This document shows, in pieces, positions 18,594 to 27,425 of a stretch of DNA of 64,000 nt. The notes beneath the pieces were generated by a model. That model was not told where the DNA came from, ran no database searches, and worked only from the letters and a program-made list of their open reading frames with translations. The position numbers were made by a program, and so were the translations under genes. Source of the stretch: Sporosarcina sp. ACRSM. Lineage in GTDB: Bacteria > Bacillota > Bacilli > Bacillales_A > Planococcaceae. The stretch lies in assembly GCF_022346545.1 (NCBI RefSeq), contig NZ_JAKRNU010000014.1:1-64000 (forward strand), read 5' to 3'. Every line of letters begins with the position of its first letter. Position 1 is the first letter of the stretch.

Positions 18594-20378
18594 ATGAAAA
18601 ATAAAGTATTGCTATACATACCGTTCCTACTTATAATCATTGCTGCATTTCTATTTAATTTGCTTGCCCCCCTAACAACAAATGCAAAGGATGATTCCAA
18701 GTCAATCAACTTGGGAACATATTATGAGTTTTATCGTGATTCGACGAACAAACTGACGATAGAAAATATGTTGTCTGATGAATTCGAAGGGGAATTTGCC
18801 CGGAGTCAGCAGAAGTACCTTTTTTTTTGGCACACAGATGATACGATTTGGTTGAGGCTTGATGCAGCTGAAATTATCCGTGATCCAGAAGAAAGCTATT
18901 GGTTGGAAGCGACTGATAAACTGAATAGTATTGAGGTTTATTTAGTCAGGGACGATGATACATATGACATACAAAAAGGCGGAATGTCAAATATAAAAAA
19001 TCAAGAAATTGATTACCGCTCTAATTTATTTTATATTGAAGACCCCTCTATTGAGGCGATTTATGTGAAATTAGATGGCGTCATGCCGCTCAATTTGATT
19101 TCTTTTTTCTATACAACAAAAGATTTTATTGAAAAGGTCATTGCCTATAAATTTTACACCGGTATTTTTTATGGCTTTATGATTTCGTTATTAATCTATA
19201 ATTTGTTTTTGTTTTTTTCATTGAAGGAAAAAGCCTATTTATATTATGTCTTTTATATGTTGTGTTTCATCTTCTATCAAGCAGCTATGAATTCATTGGA
19301 TTTGGAGTTACTGGGACCCTTCTTTTCGGAACATTTTTTTACAAGAACCATACCTTTGGTCGGAAATATACTATTTATCTTTATGATTTTATTCGGCAAG
19401 GAATTTCTGGATTTAAAAAGGAATTTACCTCAGTTCAATCAGGTGGCTAATGGTTTATTAGGGGTAACGGTGATATTCCTCTTCTTCATTTATTTCACTG
19501 AAAATATAACAATTACCGATTATATGTCACTCATCATGGCGATTGTAGTGCCGTCTTTTCTTTGGCTTTCCGGTTTGCTTGTATTGCTCAAAGGGCATAA
19601 AATGGCCCGGTATTATATGATTGGCTGGACGGTTTTACTCGGTTCCATCATGGTGCAGGCCTTGGGGTTTTTAAGTGTGATTCCATTCCACCCTCGCATT
19701 TATGAGGAAGTTCCTGCAATCGGTGCCGCCTTTGAAGCGATCTTTTTGTCATTGGCTTTAGGCGATAAAATCAACATTATGAAAAAAGAGCACCAAGCAT
19801 CACAGGAAAAATTAAACGAAAAGCTGGAGCATCTAGTAGCTGAGCGTACACAACAATTGGAGAGGGTCAATGCAGAACTTGAAGTCTTGGCACATACCGA
19901 TCAGTTAACACAATTACCCAATCGTTTTCAGTTAGACCGATTGCTGAAAGAGGGATCTGAACATGCACAAAACAAGGACGTGCCCCTGTCGCTTATTTTA
20001 TTGGATATCGACCAGTTTAAGGCGGTAAACGATAATTATGGTCACCAGGTGGGAGATCTTGTTTTACAGGAAGTAGCTATGCAATTAAAAGAGTCTGTGC
20101 TAAGAGAAGGGACGATCGGACGTTGGGGCGGCGAGGAATTTTTAATCATTTGTCCCCAGTCTGCTATAGGGACCGCTATCGATCTTGCTGAAAAAACCCG
20201 AAGGCAAATCGAAGAGCATACATTTCCAGTTGTGGTCCATAAGACTGTCAGCTTCGGAGTAACCTCTTATGTTCCTGGTGATACTTTACATTCTATGCTA
20301 TCAAGATGTGATAAAGCGTTGTATCATGCCAAAAATAACGGACGAAACCGTGTTGAATACTTGTTAGCGAATGACTAA
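18594..20378 (+). CDS. membrane diguanylate cyclase: 7TMR-DISM sensor with GGDEF domain
   Basis: Probable cyclic-di-GMP synthase. It has an N-terminal hydrophobic signal/anchor (residues 8-30), an extracellular 7TMR-DISMED2-type beta domain (about 35-180), seven membrane helices (about 185-390), a short coiled coil (KEHQASQEKLNEKLEHLVAER) and a GGDEF domain. The active site is RWGGEEF near residue 511, so catalysis is expected. The RxxD inhibitory site upstream is absent. The DISM sensor is thought to bind carbohydrates or other small ligands; the ligand is unknown. It stands alone, with dps following on its own promoter. Confidence 0.92.
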   Translation: MKNKVLLYIPFLLIIIAAFLFNLLAPLTTNAKDDSKSINLGTYYEFYRDSTNKLTIENMLSDEFEGEFARSQQKYLFFWHTDDTIWLRLDAAEIIRDPEESYWLEATDKLNSIEVYLVRDDDTYDIQKGGMSNIKNQEIDYRSNLFYIEDPSIEAIYVKLDGVMPLNLISFFYTTKDFIEKVIAYKFYTGIFYGFMISLLIYNLFLFFSLKEKAYLYYVFYMLCFIFYQAAMNSLDLELLGPFFSEHFFTRTIPLVGNILFIFMILFGKEFLDLKRNLPQFNQVANGLLGVTVIFLFFIYFTENITITDYMSLIMAIVVPSFLWLSGLLVLLKGHKMARYYMIGWTVLLGSIMVQALGFLSVIPFHPRIYEEVPAIGAAFEAIFLSLALGDKINIMKKEHQASQEKLNEKLEHLVAERTQQLERVNAELEVLAHTDQLTQLPNRFQLDRLLKEGSEHAQNKDVPLSLILLDIDQFKAVNDNYGHQVGDLVLQEVAMQLKESVLREGTIGRWGGEEFLIICPQSAIGTAIDLAEKTRRQIEEHTFPVVVHKTVSFGVTSYVPGDTLHSMLSRCDKALYHAKNNGRNRVEYLLAND

Positions 20379-20456
20379 CATTGATGGATGACTTAACTAT
20401 CTAATTGGGTAAAAATAGGCTTTGATGTACTTCCATTGGGCAATAAAACTCCTTAT

Positions 20457-20471
20457 TTATAATGATTATTA
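20457..20471. promoter_or_regulatory. PerR box upstream of dps
   Basis: TTATAATGATTATTA matches the PerR consensus TTATAATNATTATAA at 13 of 14 positions. It lies upstream of the -35 of a Dps gene, a classical PerR target (mrgA), so induction by peroxide is expected. Fur boxes are similar, so Fur binding cannot be excluded. Confidence 0.8.
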
Positions 20472-20478
20472 TTTAGTA

Positions 20479-20506
20479 TTGATTATTAAGTAGTATCTGT
20501 TATAAT
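20479..20506 (+). promoter_or_regulatory. sigma-A promoter of dps
   Basis: -35 TTGATT at 20479-20484, 16-bp spacer, -10 TATAAT at 20501-20506. The PerR box ends 7 bp before the -35. Confidence 0.7.
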
Positions 20507-20538
20507 AAATATAAGATCATTTGAGGAGGAATTGTTCA

Positions 20539-20976
20539 ATGGAAAAATTACATACAGCATTAAATGTTCAAATCGCAAACTGGAGTGTCCTTTACACGAA
20601 GCTTCATCGTTACCATTGGTTTGTGAAAGGGCCGCAATTCTTCACCCTTCACGAAAAGTTCGAGGAATTATATAATGAGTCAGCTACTGTTGTCGATGAG
20701 GTAGCGGAAAGACTTCTTGCAAGTGGTGGAACGCCAGTTGCGACGATGAAGGAATACTTGAACCTTGCGACTTTGGAAGAGACAAAAGGAGAAAGCAGTG
20801 CCAATGAAATGGTTGCAAGCCTTGTCGAGGATTACAAGCATCTGAAACAAGAGCTGAAGGCATTAGCCGAACTCTCAGCCCAACAAGAAGACGATGTCAT
20901 CAATGATCTCGCTGTCGGCTTATTGGTGAAAGTGGATACACATATCTGGATGCTATCCGCTTATCTAGGTGAATAA
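20539..20976 (+). CDS. dps: Dps/MrgA-type DNA-protecting ferritin-like protein
   Basis: Dodecameric mini-ferritin that oxidises and stores iron and shields DNA under peroxide stress. The 145-residue protein has the Dps ferroxidase residues in NWSVLYTKLHRYHWFVKGPQ and LHEKFEELYNE. The start is ATG 20539, with GAGGAGG about 10 nt upstream; a frame from TTG 20521 translates the ribosome site and is rejected. The PerR-type operator supports an MrgA-like role. Confidence 0.95.
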   Translation: MEKLHTALNVQIANWSVLYTKLHRYHWFVKGPQFFTLHEKFEELYNESATVVDEVAERLLASGGTPVATMKEYLNLATLEETKGESSANEMVASLVEDYKHLKQELKALAELSAQQEDDVINDLAVGLLVKVDTHIWMLSAYLGE

Positions 20977-21015
20977 GGGAACTTGAGGAAGAGACTGACT
21001 AATAAGTCCCGACAT

Positions 21016-21059
21016 AAAACAGATGGAGAAAAACGAATCGTCTTTCTTCATCTGTTTTT
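21016..21059 (+). terminator. Rho-independent terminator of dps
   Basis: AAAACAGATG at 21016-21025 pairs perfectly with CATCTGTTTT at 21049-21058, with partial pairing inside, and is followed by T. Confidence 0.8.
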
Positions 21060-21160
21060 GTGTTATTCCGACCTATCAAGAACCTGGTACTGTTATCTGT
21101 ATAAGTCGAATGCCGAACGGGAATCCTTCAACTAGCTAAGAATTGAATGGAGGATTAATT

Positions 21161-22726
21161 GTGACTGAATATGGAAAGTTGCCAGAGCACCCAGAGTCGT
21201 ACTGGAGGACAGCTATTGAATTTCCGGAGTTTCCAAGTTTAGAGGAGGATATTCAAGCCGATGTCATTATTGTAGGGGCTGGTATCGCGGGGATTACATC
21301 CGCTTACCTGTTGGTGAATGAAGGCTTGAAGGTCGCTGTAATTGAAGCGGGAGAAGTGTTGAATGGGACGACCGGCCATACGACTGCCAAAATTACTGCA
21401 CAACATGATCTCATATACGATGAATTCATCCATAATATCGGAAGAAGCAATGCACGTTTATACTATGAAGCGAATATGGAAGCACTTCGCTTTATTAGGG
21501 AAACGGTGGACCGACATAAAATTGACTGTGATTTTAGTCAGCAAGATGCGTACATATACGCTACAACTGAGAAATATGCACGAAAGATTGAAAAAGAGGC
21601 GGAAGCCTATGAAAAGATCGGGATTGAGGGGGGCTTGGTTGAAAGTATCCCTTTTGACATCGCGATCCAAAATGCGCTTGTCATGAAAAACCAAGCGCAA
21701 TTCCACCCGACCAAATATTTAGTCCATCTCCTTCAAATCATCAAGGAAAAAGGCGGTCTCGTCTTTGAGAACACCACAGCGGTCAATATTGAAACTAGTG
21801 AGCAACCTGTTGTACTTACCAAAGAGGGCGCGCGTATCACCGCCAATCACGTCCTCATATGTACGCACTTTCCATTTTACGAGGGGGCCGGATTTTATTC
21901 GACGAGGATGTATGCAGATCGGTCTTATGCCCTTGCGGTGAAAGCAAACAAGCAATACCCGGGTGGAATCTATATCAGTGCTGATGAACCGACACGTTCC
22001 CTTCGATCTGTAACCATTAATGGTGAGGAAATGGTACTGATTGTCGGAGAAAACCATAAGACAGGGCAAGGAATCGAGGCGATGGAACATTATAAGGCGC
22101 TGGAACAGTTTGGCGAGGAAGTTTTTGGACTGAAAGAAGTGGTCTATCGGTGGTCGGCCCAGGATCTGACTACACTAGACAAATTGCCTTATATCGGTGA
22201 GCTGACCTCCGGGCAACCGAATATCTTGATTGCGACCGGTTTCCGCAAATGGGGAATGACCAATGGAACTGCAGCTGCACTGTTGTTCCGGGATCTCATC
22301 ATGGGCTATGAGAACAACTATGAAAAGTTATATACACCTTCACGTTTCTATGCACATCCAAGTTTGAAAAACTTCTTTAAGGAAAATGCTAACGTTGTCG
22401 GTCAATTGATAAAAGGAAAGCTTGATTCACCAAAAACCAAACCTGAAGATCTGTCCAAAGGAGAAGGTGCGGTTATTACATTGGACGGGCATAGAAAAGG
22501 CGCCTATAAAGATGACGAAGGAAAATTGCATATCGTGGATACGACCTGTACCCATATCGGATGTGAAGTCGAATGGAACAACGGCGAACGTACTTGGGAT
22601 TGTCCTTGCCACGGTTCCAGATTTTCATTTACCGGAGAAGTGATTGAAGGTCCCGCCGAAAAACCATTACAGAAATATAACTATACGATGTTGGATAACC
22701 TGACATCTGAGGACTCAGGTTATTGA
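21161..22726 (+). CDS. FAD-dependent oxidoreductase with C-terminal Rieske [2Fe-2S] domain (YhfW-type)
   Basis: Fusion of a DAO-type FAD oxidoreductase and a Rieske domain. The FAD dinucleotide motif is VIIVGAGIAG near residue 28, and GFRKWGMTNGTAA marks the DAO C-terminal part. The Rieske ligands are CTHIG near residue 462 and CPCHG near residue 481. The 521-residue length matches YhfW of B. subtilis. The start is GTG 21161, with TGGAGGA 6 nt upstream; the frame from 21143 includes that site. Substrate is unknown; the family is linked to amine/amino acid oxidation. A BCCT transporter gene follows but has its own promoter. Confidence 0.9.
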   Translation: MTEYGKLPEHPESYWRTAIEFPEFPSLEEDIQADVIIVGAGIAGITSAYLLVNEGLKVAVIEAGEVLNGTTGHTTAKITAQHDLIYDEFIHNIGRSNARLYYEANMEALRFIRETVDRHKIDCDFSQQDAYIYATTEKYARKIEKEAEAYEKIGIEGGLVESIPFDIAIQNALVMKNQAQFHPTKYLVHLLQIIKEKGGLVFENTTAVNIETSEQPVVLTKEGARITANHVLICTHFPFYEGAGFYSTRMYADRSYALAVKANKQYPGGIYISADEPTRSLRSVTINGEEMVLIVGENHKTGQGIEAMEHYKALEQFGEEVFGLKEVVYRWSAQDLTTLDKLPYIGELTSGQPNILIATGFRKWGMTNGTAAALLFRDLIMGYENNYEKLYTPSRFYAHPSLKNFFKENANVVGQLIKGKLDSPKTKPEDLSKGEGAVITLDGHRKGAYKDDEGKLHIVDTTCTHIGCEVEWNNGERTWDCPCHGSRFSFTGEVIEGPAEKPLQKYNYTMLDNLTSEDSGY

Positions 22727-22739
22727 TACGAAACATCCT

Positions 22740-22769
22740 ACAGCAGAGACGTGCTCCTGCTGTTTTTTT
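22740..22769 (+). terminator. Rho-independent terminator of the Rieske oxidoreductase gene
   Basis: ACAGCAG at 22740-22746 pairs with CTGCTGT at 22757-22763 and is followed by seven T. Confidence 0.85.
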
Positions 22770-22854
22770 ATTAAGAATGCTTGAGTGACGGCTAAGTTCA
22801 GGAACTATTTGAGACTATCCGAGCAGCAAGAAAAAGAGAATGATCAAAAGTGGA

Positions 22855-22906
22855 AAGCACCAGGTTCCGAAACAGGCAGTGCTTGTTATTGGAACCTGGT
22901 TTATTT
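22855..22906 (+). terminator. hairpin with two alternative pairings
   Basis: ACCAGGTTCC at 22859-22868 pairs with GGAACCTGGT at 22891-22900, followed by TTATTT. AAGCAC at 22855-22860 could instead pair with GTGCTT at 22879-22884, excluding the first stem. It lies upstream of the BCCT promoter, so it is probably a second terminator rather than an attenuator. Confidence 0.5.
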
Positions 22907-22962
22907 ATGTTTGGGATAGAGAAAAATAGTTTATTAAAAATATAAAAAATGAAAACTGGGTA

Positions 22963-22989
22963 TTGACAATTTTGAATAGACGTTATAAT
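22963..22989 (+). promoter_or_regulatory. promoter of the BCCT transporter gene
   Basis: -35 TTGACA at 22963-22968 and -10 TATAAT at 22984-22989, both consensus, but with a short 15-bp spacer. A GntR-type operator and a cre site lie downstream. Confidence 0.65.
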
Positions 22990-23002
22990 CTGAAATCCAT
23001 CT

Positions 23003-23017
23003 TGTATGGTACATGCA
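23003..23017. promoter_or_regulatory. GntR-type operator at the transporter promoter
   Basis: The core ATGGTACAT at 23006-23014 is identical to cores at 24860 and 24962 in front of the gntR gene. It lies within a wider imperfect palindrome CATCTTG...CAAGATG, about 15 bp after the -10. It should couple transporter expression to the catabolic operon. Confidence 0.7.
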
Positions 23018-23043
23018 AGATGAGGTGGGCAAGTGAAATATGT

Positions 23044-23057
23044 TGAAAGCGTTTCCA
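23044..23057. promoter_or_regulatory. cre site (CcpA)
   Basis: TGAAAGCGTTTCCA differs by one base from the cre consensus TGWAANCGNTNWCA. Its position about 55 bp downstream of the -10 fits roadblock-type carbon catabolite repression of the transporter gene. Confidence 0.7.
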
Positions 23058-23185
23058 GATAAGTAGGAGGGGTGAACTGATTAGTATGTAAGGGGGATTG
23101 GCAAATAGCAATTTAGGGAATGGCGGTCGGATGTGGAAATGTAAATGGGAATGGTTCAAAGAAATGATCAAGGGGAGGAAGTCAA

Positions 23186-24790
23186 ATGACCAAAAATTAT
23201 TGGCATCATATTAGGGAAAAAGTGGACTGGCCGGTATTTCTCTGGAGTGGCGGGGCACTTGTGGCATTCGTGCTTTTGTCGTTTTTTCAGGTAGATATGG
23301 TAAGTAAATACGTCAATATCGGTTTTGATCTGTCAATCCGTTACTTTGGAGCTTACTGGCAATTACTGATGCTGGCTACCTTCGGAGTGGGAGCAGTGCT
23401 AGCCGTTTCAAAGTACGGGAAAGTCCGACTTGGGAATACGAATAAACCGGAAATGAGCTATTTTAAATGGGTGGCGGTCATCATTACGACAGGGCTCGGG
23501 GCCGGTGGTGTATTCTGGGCTGCCGGAGAGCCGATGTATTACTTTTTGGAAGTGCCGCCGATGCATAAAGGGATTATAGCCGGTACACAGGAGGCTATCG
23601 GCCCTGCACTCGCACAAAGTTATATGTCTTGGGGATTCACGGCATGGTCTGTATATGGGGCGATTAGTGCAATTATCTTGATTTATGCACATAACCATAA
23701 AGGAATGCCATTAAAGCCGCGGACGTTGTTATATCCGATTTTAGGCAAGAAAATTTTGACAAGCAAGTGGGGAACGGCCGCGGATGCATTTTGCATTATC
23801 GGGGCGGCAGCGGGAACAATCGGACCAATTGGTTTTCTTGGTTTGCAAGTGAGCTACGGTGTCAATTCGGTATTTGGCGTTCCTGATATATTCAGCACAC
23901 AAGTCCTCATCATCGCCGGACTGACTGCGGTTGTTTTAGTGTCGACCTTGACCGGAATCGATAAGGGGATACAGTGGTTAAGTAAACTTAATGTGAACAT
24001 GGTCGTCGTCATTGCGGTATTTCTGTTGATTTTCGGTCCTGGTTTGTTCATTATCGATTCTTTCATGTCCTCATTCGGAACGTATATGAGTGAGTTCATC
24101 AATATCAGTACATTCCGTGGTGATGAGGAGTGGCTTGGTTATTGGATGCTCTTTTTCTTTGGTTGGTTTATTGGATTCGGTCCGCTTGTTGCGTTGTTTG
24201 TCGCCCGGATTTCAAAAGGTCGTAAAATCAGGGAAATATTCCTCGTTGTAGCAATCATTGCCCCGATTACGACGAACTTTTGGTTTACGGTTTTAGGGGG
24301 CACAGGCATTTTTTATGAACTGGGGAATGCGGGATCCGTTAGTGGTCCGTTGTTGGACGGTGGACTACCGAGCGCAATTATCGCTATCGCAAGTCAAATG
24401 CCACTTGGTGCGATCATGCCAACTGTCTTTCTTGTGTTAACGACTCTTTTCGTTGTGACAACTGTCGATTCAATGTCTTACTCCATTTCGATGGGTGTCA
24501 CTGGAGATGGAAATCCACCCAAAACGATTCGTGTATTTTGGGCGGTGATTATGGCTGTCATCGCAACGATTTTAATTAAAATCGGGGGCGGGGGCATTGG
24601 AGCCTTACAATCATTCATCGTTGTCGCAGCAGTCCCAATCTCCATTTTGATGTTGCCGATACTCTGGCATGCGCCGAAAATTGCAAAGCAGCTAGCGATT
24701 GAACAGGGCATTGTGGAAGAAAAGATAGATTCGGATACGTCAGCTATCGGGGAGACAACCGCGTTAGCTAAAATGAAAAAAACAAGATGA
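23186..24790 (+). CDS. BCCT family betaine/carnitine/choline-type transporter
   Basis: Na+- or H+-coupled uptake of a quaternary ammonium compound. The 534-residue protein has about 12 membrane helices and BCCT signatures: GLGAGGVFWAAGEP in TM3 and VARISKGRKIREIF after TM8. The TM8 aromatic box, in glycine-betaine carriers a run with four Trp (YWAWWISWxP), reads FFFGWFIGFGP here near residues 320-330. Three Trp are replaced by Phe, so the substrate is probably not glycine betaine. Shared operator sequences with the gntR-led catabolic operon suggest it imports the substrate of that pathway. Start ATG 23186 follows AAGGGGAGG. Confidence 0.92.
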   Translation: MTKNYWHHIREKVDWPVFLWSGGALVAFVLLSFFQVDMVSKYVNIGFDLSIRYFGAYWQLLMLATFGVGAVLAVSKYGKVRLGNTNKPEMSYFKWVAVIITTGLGAGGVFWAAGEPMYYFLEVPPMHKGIIAGTQEAIGPALAQSYMSWGFTAWSVYGAISAIILIYAHNHKGMPLKPRTLLYPILGKKILTSKWGTAADAFCIIGAAAGTIGPIGFLGLQVSYGVNSVFGVPDIFSTQVLIIAGLTAVVLVSTLTGIDKGIQWLSKLNVNMVVVIAVFLLIFGPGLFIIDSFMSSFGTYMSEFINISTFRGDEEWLGYWMLFFFGWFIGFGPLVALFVARISKGRKIREIFLVVAIIAPITTNFWFTVLGGTGIFYELGNAGSVSGPLLDGGLPSAIIAIASQMPLGAIMPTVFLVLTTLFVVTTVDSMSYSISMGVTGDGNPPKTIRVFWAVIMAVIATILIKIGGGGIGALQSFIVVAAVPISILMLPILWHAPKIAKQLAIEQGIVEEKIDSDTSAIGETTALAKMKKTR

Positions 24791-24815
24791 CGATTTGTAA
24801 CTTTCTAAATATTTA

Positions 24816-24844
24816 TTGACATCTGAAAGTAAAGATATTATACT
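24816..24844 (+). promoter_or_regulatory. sigma-A promoter of the gntR-led catabolic operon
   Basis: -35 TTGACA at 24816-24821, 17-bp spacer, -10 TATACT at 24839-24844. The first GntR operator begins 12 bp downstream. Confidence 0.85.
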
Positions 24845-24856
24845 GCCAATAGACCT

Positions 24857-24876
24857 TGCATGGTACATGGTACGGA
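24857..24876. promoter_or_regulatory. GntR-type operator 1 of the catabolic operon
   Basis: Contains two overlapping GGTAC units with the core ATGGTACAT, just after the -10 and over the expected transcription start. This is a position for repression. Confidence 0.7.
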
Positions 24877-24954
24877 ATAGACTATGACTCTTTTGTAGGT
24901 AGAAAGAGAATTTCTTGAGCAGGAATACAAGAGGTCTTACTTCATTACACATTT

Positions 24955-24970
24955 ATGTACCATGGTACAT
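24955..24970. promoter_or_regulatory. GntR-type operator 2 of the catabolic operon
   Basis: ATGTACCATGGTACAT is a perfect 16-bp palindrome, about 100 bp after operator 1 and 20 bp before gntR. Two sites suggest looping or cooperative autoregulation. Confidence 0.75.
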
Positions 24971-24991
24971 GGCACATAATTAAGAAAAGGG

Positions 24992-25681
24992 GTGTTCACC
25001 ATTGCTAGCATTTTGACTACAAGCATTACCACCCAAGTGACCGATGCTATTCGTGCAGCAATTATTACGGGAGAATATGAACCTGGGAAACAACTATCCG
25101 AGGCCGCTTTATCACAGTTTTATAAAGTGAGCCGAACGCCGGTCAGGGAAGCGTTAAAACAATTGGAACGAGAAGGATTAGTGGAGATTATCCCACGGGT
25201 CGGAACATGTGTATTAAAACCGACTGAAAGGGACTTGGATGAATTATTTACCGTAAAGGAAGCGATGGAAGGGCTTGCGGCCGGGATTCTCGCGGAAAAC
25301 GGCAGCATGGAAGCAATCGAAAAAGTCCGTCAAGCTGTCGCTTCGATGGAAGTGGCCGTAGAGAAGAAGGATCATAATCTGTTTGTGGAAGCCAATAACC
25401 ATTTTCACCAAGCAATCTTGGACGGTGCCGATAATTCCAAGTTAAGCTATGTACTCAATCTACTGCTCAATCAAATACCATATAATCGCTACGTTTACCT
25501 AAGTATAGACGTTCCCAATCGCCTTGAAGTATCTCTGAAGGAACATCAAAATATTTTAGATGCTATTTTAAGCAAGGATCGGGAGACGGCTGAAAAAGCG
25601 ATGCGAAATCACGTAAGAGCAAGTGCAATGGGATTAAAAAAGGGAATCGCTGAAAGACTTTACCAACAAACAGCCAAATAA
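24992..25681 (+). CDS. GntR-family (FadR/FCD subgroup) transcriptional regulator
   Basis: Likely substrate-responsive repressor of the downstream operon and of the BCCT gene. The N-terminal winged helix has SEAALSQFYKVSRTPVREAL (about residues 35-54), and the C-terminal all-helical FCD domain has the metal/ligand residues of ANNHFHQAIL and a late His in MRNHVRAS. The start is uncertain. GTG 24992 touches the AAAAGGGG site; ATT at 25001 has better spacing but is a rare start. Three copies of an ATGGTACAT-type site flank its promoter and the transporter promoter. It is first gene of a nine- to ten-gene co-directional run. Confidence 0.88.
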   Translation: MFTIASILTTSITTQVTDAIRAAIITGEYEPGKQLSEAALSQFYKVSRTPVREALKQLEREGLVEIIPRVGTCVLKPTERDLDELFTVKEAMEGLAAGILAENGSMEAIEKVRQAVASMEVAVEKKDHNLFVEANNHFHQAILDGADNSKLSYVLNLLLNQIPYNRYVYLSIDVPNRLEVSLKEHQNILDAILSKDRETAEKAMRNHVRASAMGLKKGIAERLYQQTAK

Positions 25682-25695
25682 GGGGGAAAACAAAT

Positions 25696-26844
25696 ATGAA
25701 GTTCGGAATTTTTGCTAACTTAGCTGGGCCAGGTCGACATGGGGAGTACGACAAAGTATTGGATGAAGCAAGGGAGCAAGCGATTTATTGTGATGAAAAC
25801 GGTTACGATTCGATTTGGTATACAGAACACCACTTCGGTCACGAAGGCAATGAATTGATTTCGAATCCACTGATGATCGGGGCGGATATCGCTGCGCGTA
25901 CGAAGAATATCCGGATCGGTCAGGCTGCAAACGTTGCGACATTCTGGCATCCGCTTCGTTTGGCGGAGGATATCGCCATGCTGGATCAGTTGAGCAAAGG
26001 GCGAGTGGAAGTTGGTTTGGCCCGAGGATTATACGGTCGCGAAGCAGCAAATTTGAATACGCTTGCAGACCCGACCAATCAAGCCCAAAACCGGGCGCTA
26101 TTTGAAGAAACAGTGGAAGTGATGAAAAAAGCGTGGTCCAACCGTTTCTTCTCACATGACGGGGATATCTATAAGTTTCCACCTGAAGGGCTGAAGTGGA
26201 GTCATCCAATGAGTCCGCATTCCCCGGAATTCATGGACATGGAAAAAGGCGAAATTAATAAAATTTCAATTATGCCTGGTACATACCAAGGGCGGATGCC
26301 GAACTTATGGCAAACGATCGATTCTCCGCGTTCCATTGAAATTGCTGCCGAAACCGGCATCAATGCAATGTTCTGGATGCCGACGGTGAAAGAGTTGAAA
26401 GGCCGTTTTGAACTCTATCGTGAAAAAGCTTCGAAAGCGCGTGGTTACGAAGTGCCTCTTGGGGAAGGAATTGCGCTTGTCCGCGATGTATATGTAGCGG
26501 AAACGATGGAACAAGCCCGTGAAGACGCGGCTGAAGCAGTACTGAACACATACCGCTGGATTTGCCATTGGAGAGGGCTTGGCAATCTGATGGATCCAGG
26601 TGAAGAAGTGAAAGCTGGACAGGAGTTAACGTATGACTTCTTGCATCCTCGGAACCTATTGTTCGGTACGCCAGAATATGTGACGGAAAAAATAAAAGAA
26701 TTACAAGAAGAACTGAATGTACAAAATCTATTACTCTGGGTAAATCATAGTCATTTACCACATGAGAAGATGATGAAGAGCTTGAAGCTATTCACAGAAG
26801 AAGTCATGCCAAATTTCACGAAAACTAAACAGGGGGTACTATAA
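25696..26844 (+). CDS. flavin-dependent monooxygenase of the luciferase-like (LLM) family
   Basis: Oxygenase component of a two-component flavin system, using reduced FMN/FADH2 delivered by a reductase. The 382-residue protein has the bacterial luciferase TIM-barrel features: FGIFANL strand, WYTEHHFG near residue 36, IRIGQAANVATFWHPLRLAEDIAMLDQLS and GRVEVGLARGLYGRE. A flavin reductase gene at the end of the same operon is the natural partner. In the trigonelline pathway of Acinetobacter an oxygenase of this type opens the N-methylpyridine ring directly; that function is proposed here from context. It follows gntR by 14 bp. Confidence 0.9.
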   Translation: MKFGIFANLAGPGRHGEYDKVLDEAREQAIYCDENGYDSIWYTEHHFGHEGNELISNPLMIGADIAARTKNIRIGQAANVATFWHPLRLAEDIAMLDQLSKGRVEVGLARGLYGREAANLNTLADPTNQAQNRALFEETVEVMKKAWSNRFFSHDGDIYKFPPEGLKWSHPMSPHSPEFMDMEKGEINKISIMPGTYQGRMPNLWQTIDSPRSIEIAAETGINAMFWMPTVKELKGRFELYREKASKARGYEVPLGEGIALVRDVYVAETMEQAREDAAEAVLNTYRWICHWRGLGNLMDPGEEVKAGQELTYDFLHPRNLLFGTPEYVTEKIKELQEELNVQNLLLWVNHSHLPHEKMMKSLKLFTEEVMPNFTKTKQGVL

Positions 26845-26846
26845 AC

Positions 26847-27425
26847 ATGTTAGAAATCCGTAAAGTATATACAGCGATTGAGGAAACACGAATTGAAGGC
26901 GGAAAGAATCTTGAAAATCCGATCAAGATGATCACAACGATGTTAGTGATGAAAAATCCTTGGGTCGAAAGAGGATTTGTTGAAGATTTAATGCCGGAAA
27001 TCAACGAATATGCGCCACAAATTGGTGAGTTATTGGTTTCAGAACTATTCAAGCATATTGACTCAGCAGACGATGTGGAAGCATTCGGGAAAGCTGCTGT
27101 AGTCGGTGTGGACGGAGAAATGGAACATGCCTCCGCATTCATTCATACATTGAAATTTGGTAACAAATTCAGGGATGCAGTGGAAGGTAAAAGCATCTTG
27201 CCGTTCACGAATAAACGTGGCGGTGCAGGTTCAGCGGTACTTATTCCGATGGTCCACAAAAACGAAGATTCAAAACGCTCACATTTCCTAACATTTGAAG
27301 CAACAATTCCAGATGCGCCTAGAGCTGATGAAATCGTTGTTGCAATTAGCGTATCGACAGGTGGACGTCCGCACCCTAGAACGGGAGATCGTCACCAAGA
27401 TATGGTTGAAATGGGTCTTGTCTAA
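26847..27425 (+). CDS. AA_synth (DUF1185) family protein
   Basis: 192-residue protein of the amino acid synthesis family (Pfam AA_synth), recognised from EIRKVYTAIEETRIEGG, VVGVDGEMEHASAFIHT, and PHPRTGDRHQDM near the C-terminus. The family lacks a firm biochemical function and tends to sit in catabolic clusters. It starts 2 bp after the monooxygenase stop and overlaps the hydrolase gene, so it is surely co-translated. The described trigonelline pathway needs a conserved hypothetical protein to assist its last step; whether it belongs to this family I cannot verify. Confidence 0.8.
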   Translation: MLEIRKVYTAIEETRIEGGKNLENPIKMITTMLVMKNPWVERGFVEDLMPEINEYAPQIGELLVSELFKHIDSADDVEAFGKAAVVGVDGEMEHASAFIHTLKFGNKFRDAVEGKSILPFTNKRGGAGSAVLIPMVHKNEDSKRSHFLTFEATIPDAPRADEIVVAISVSTGGRPHPRTGDRHQDMVEMGLV

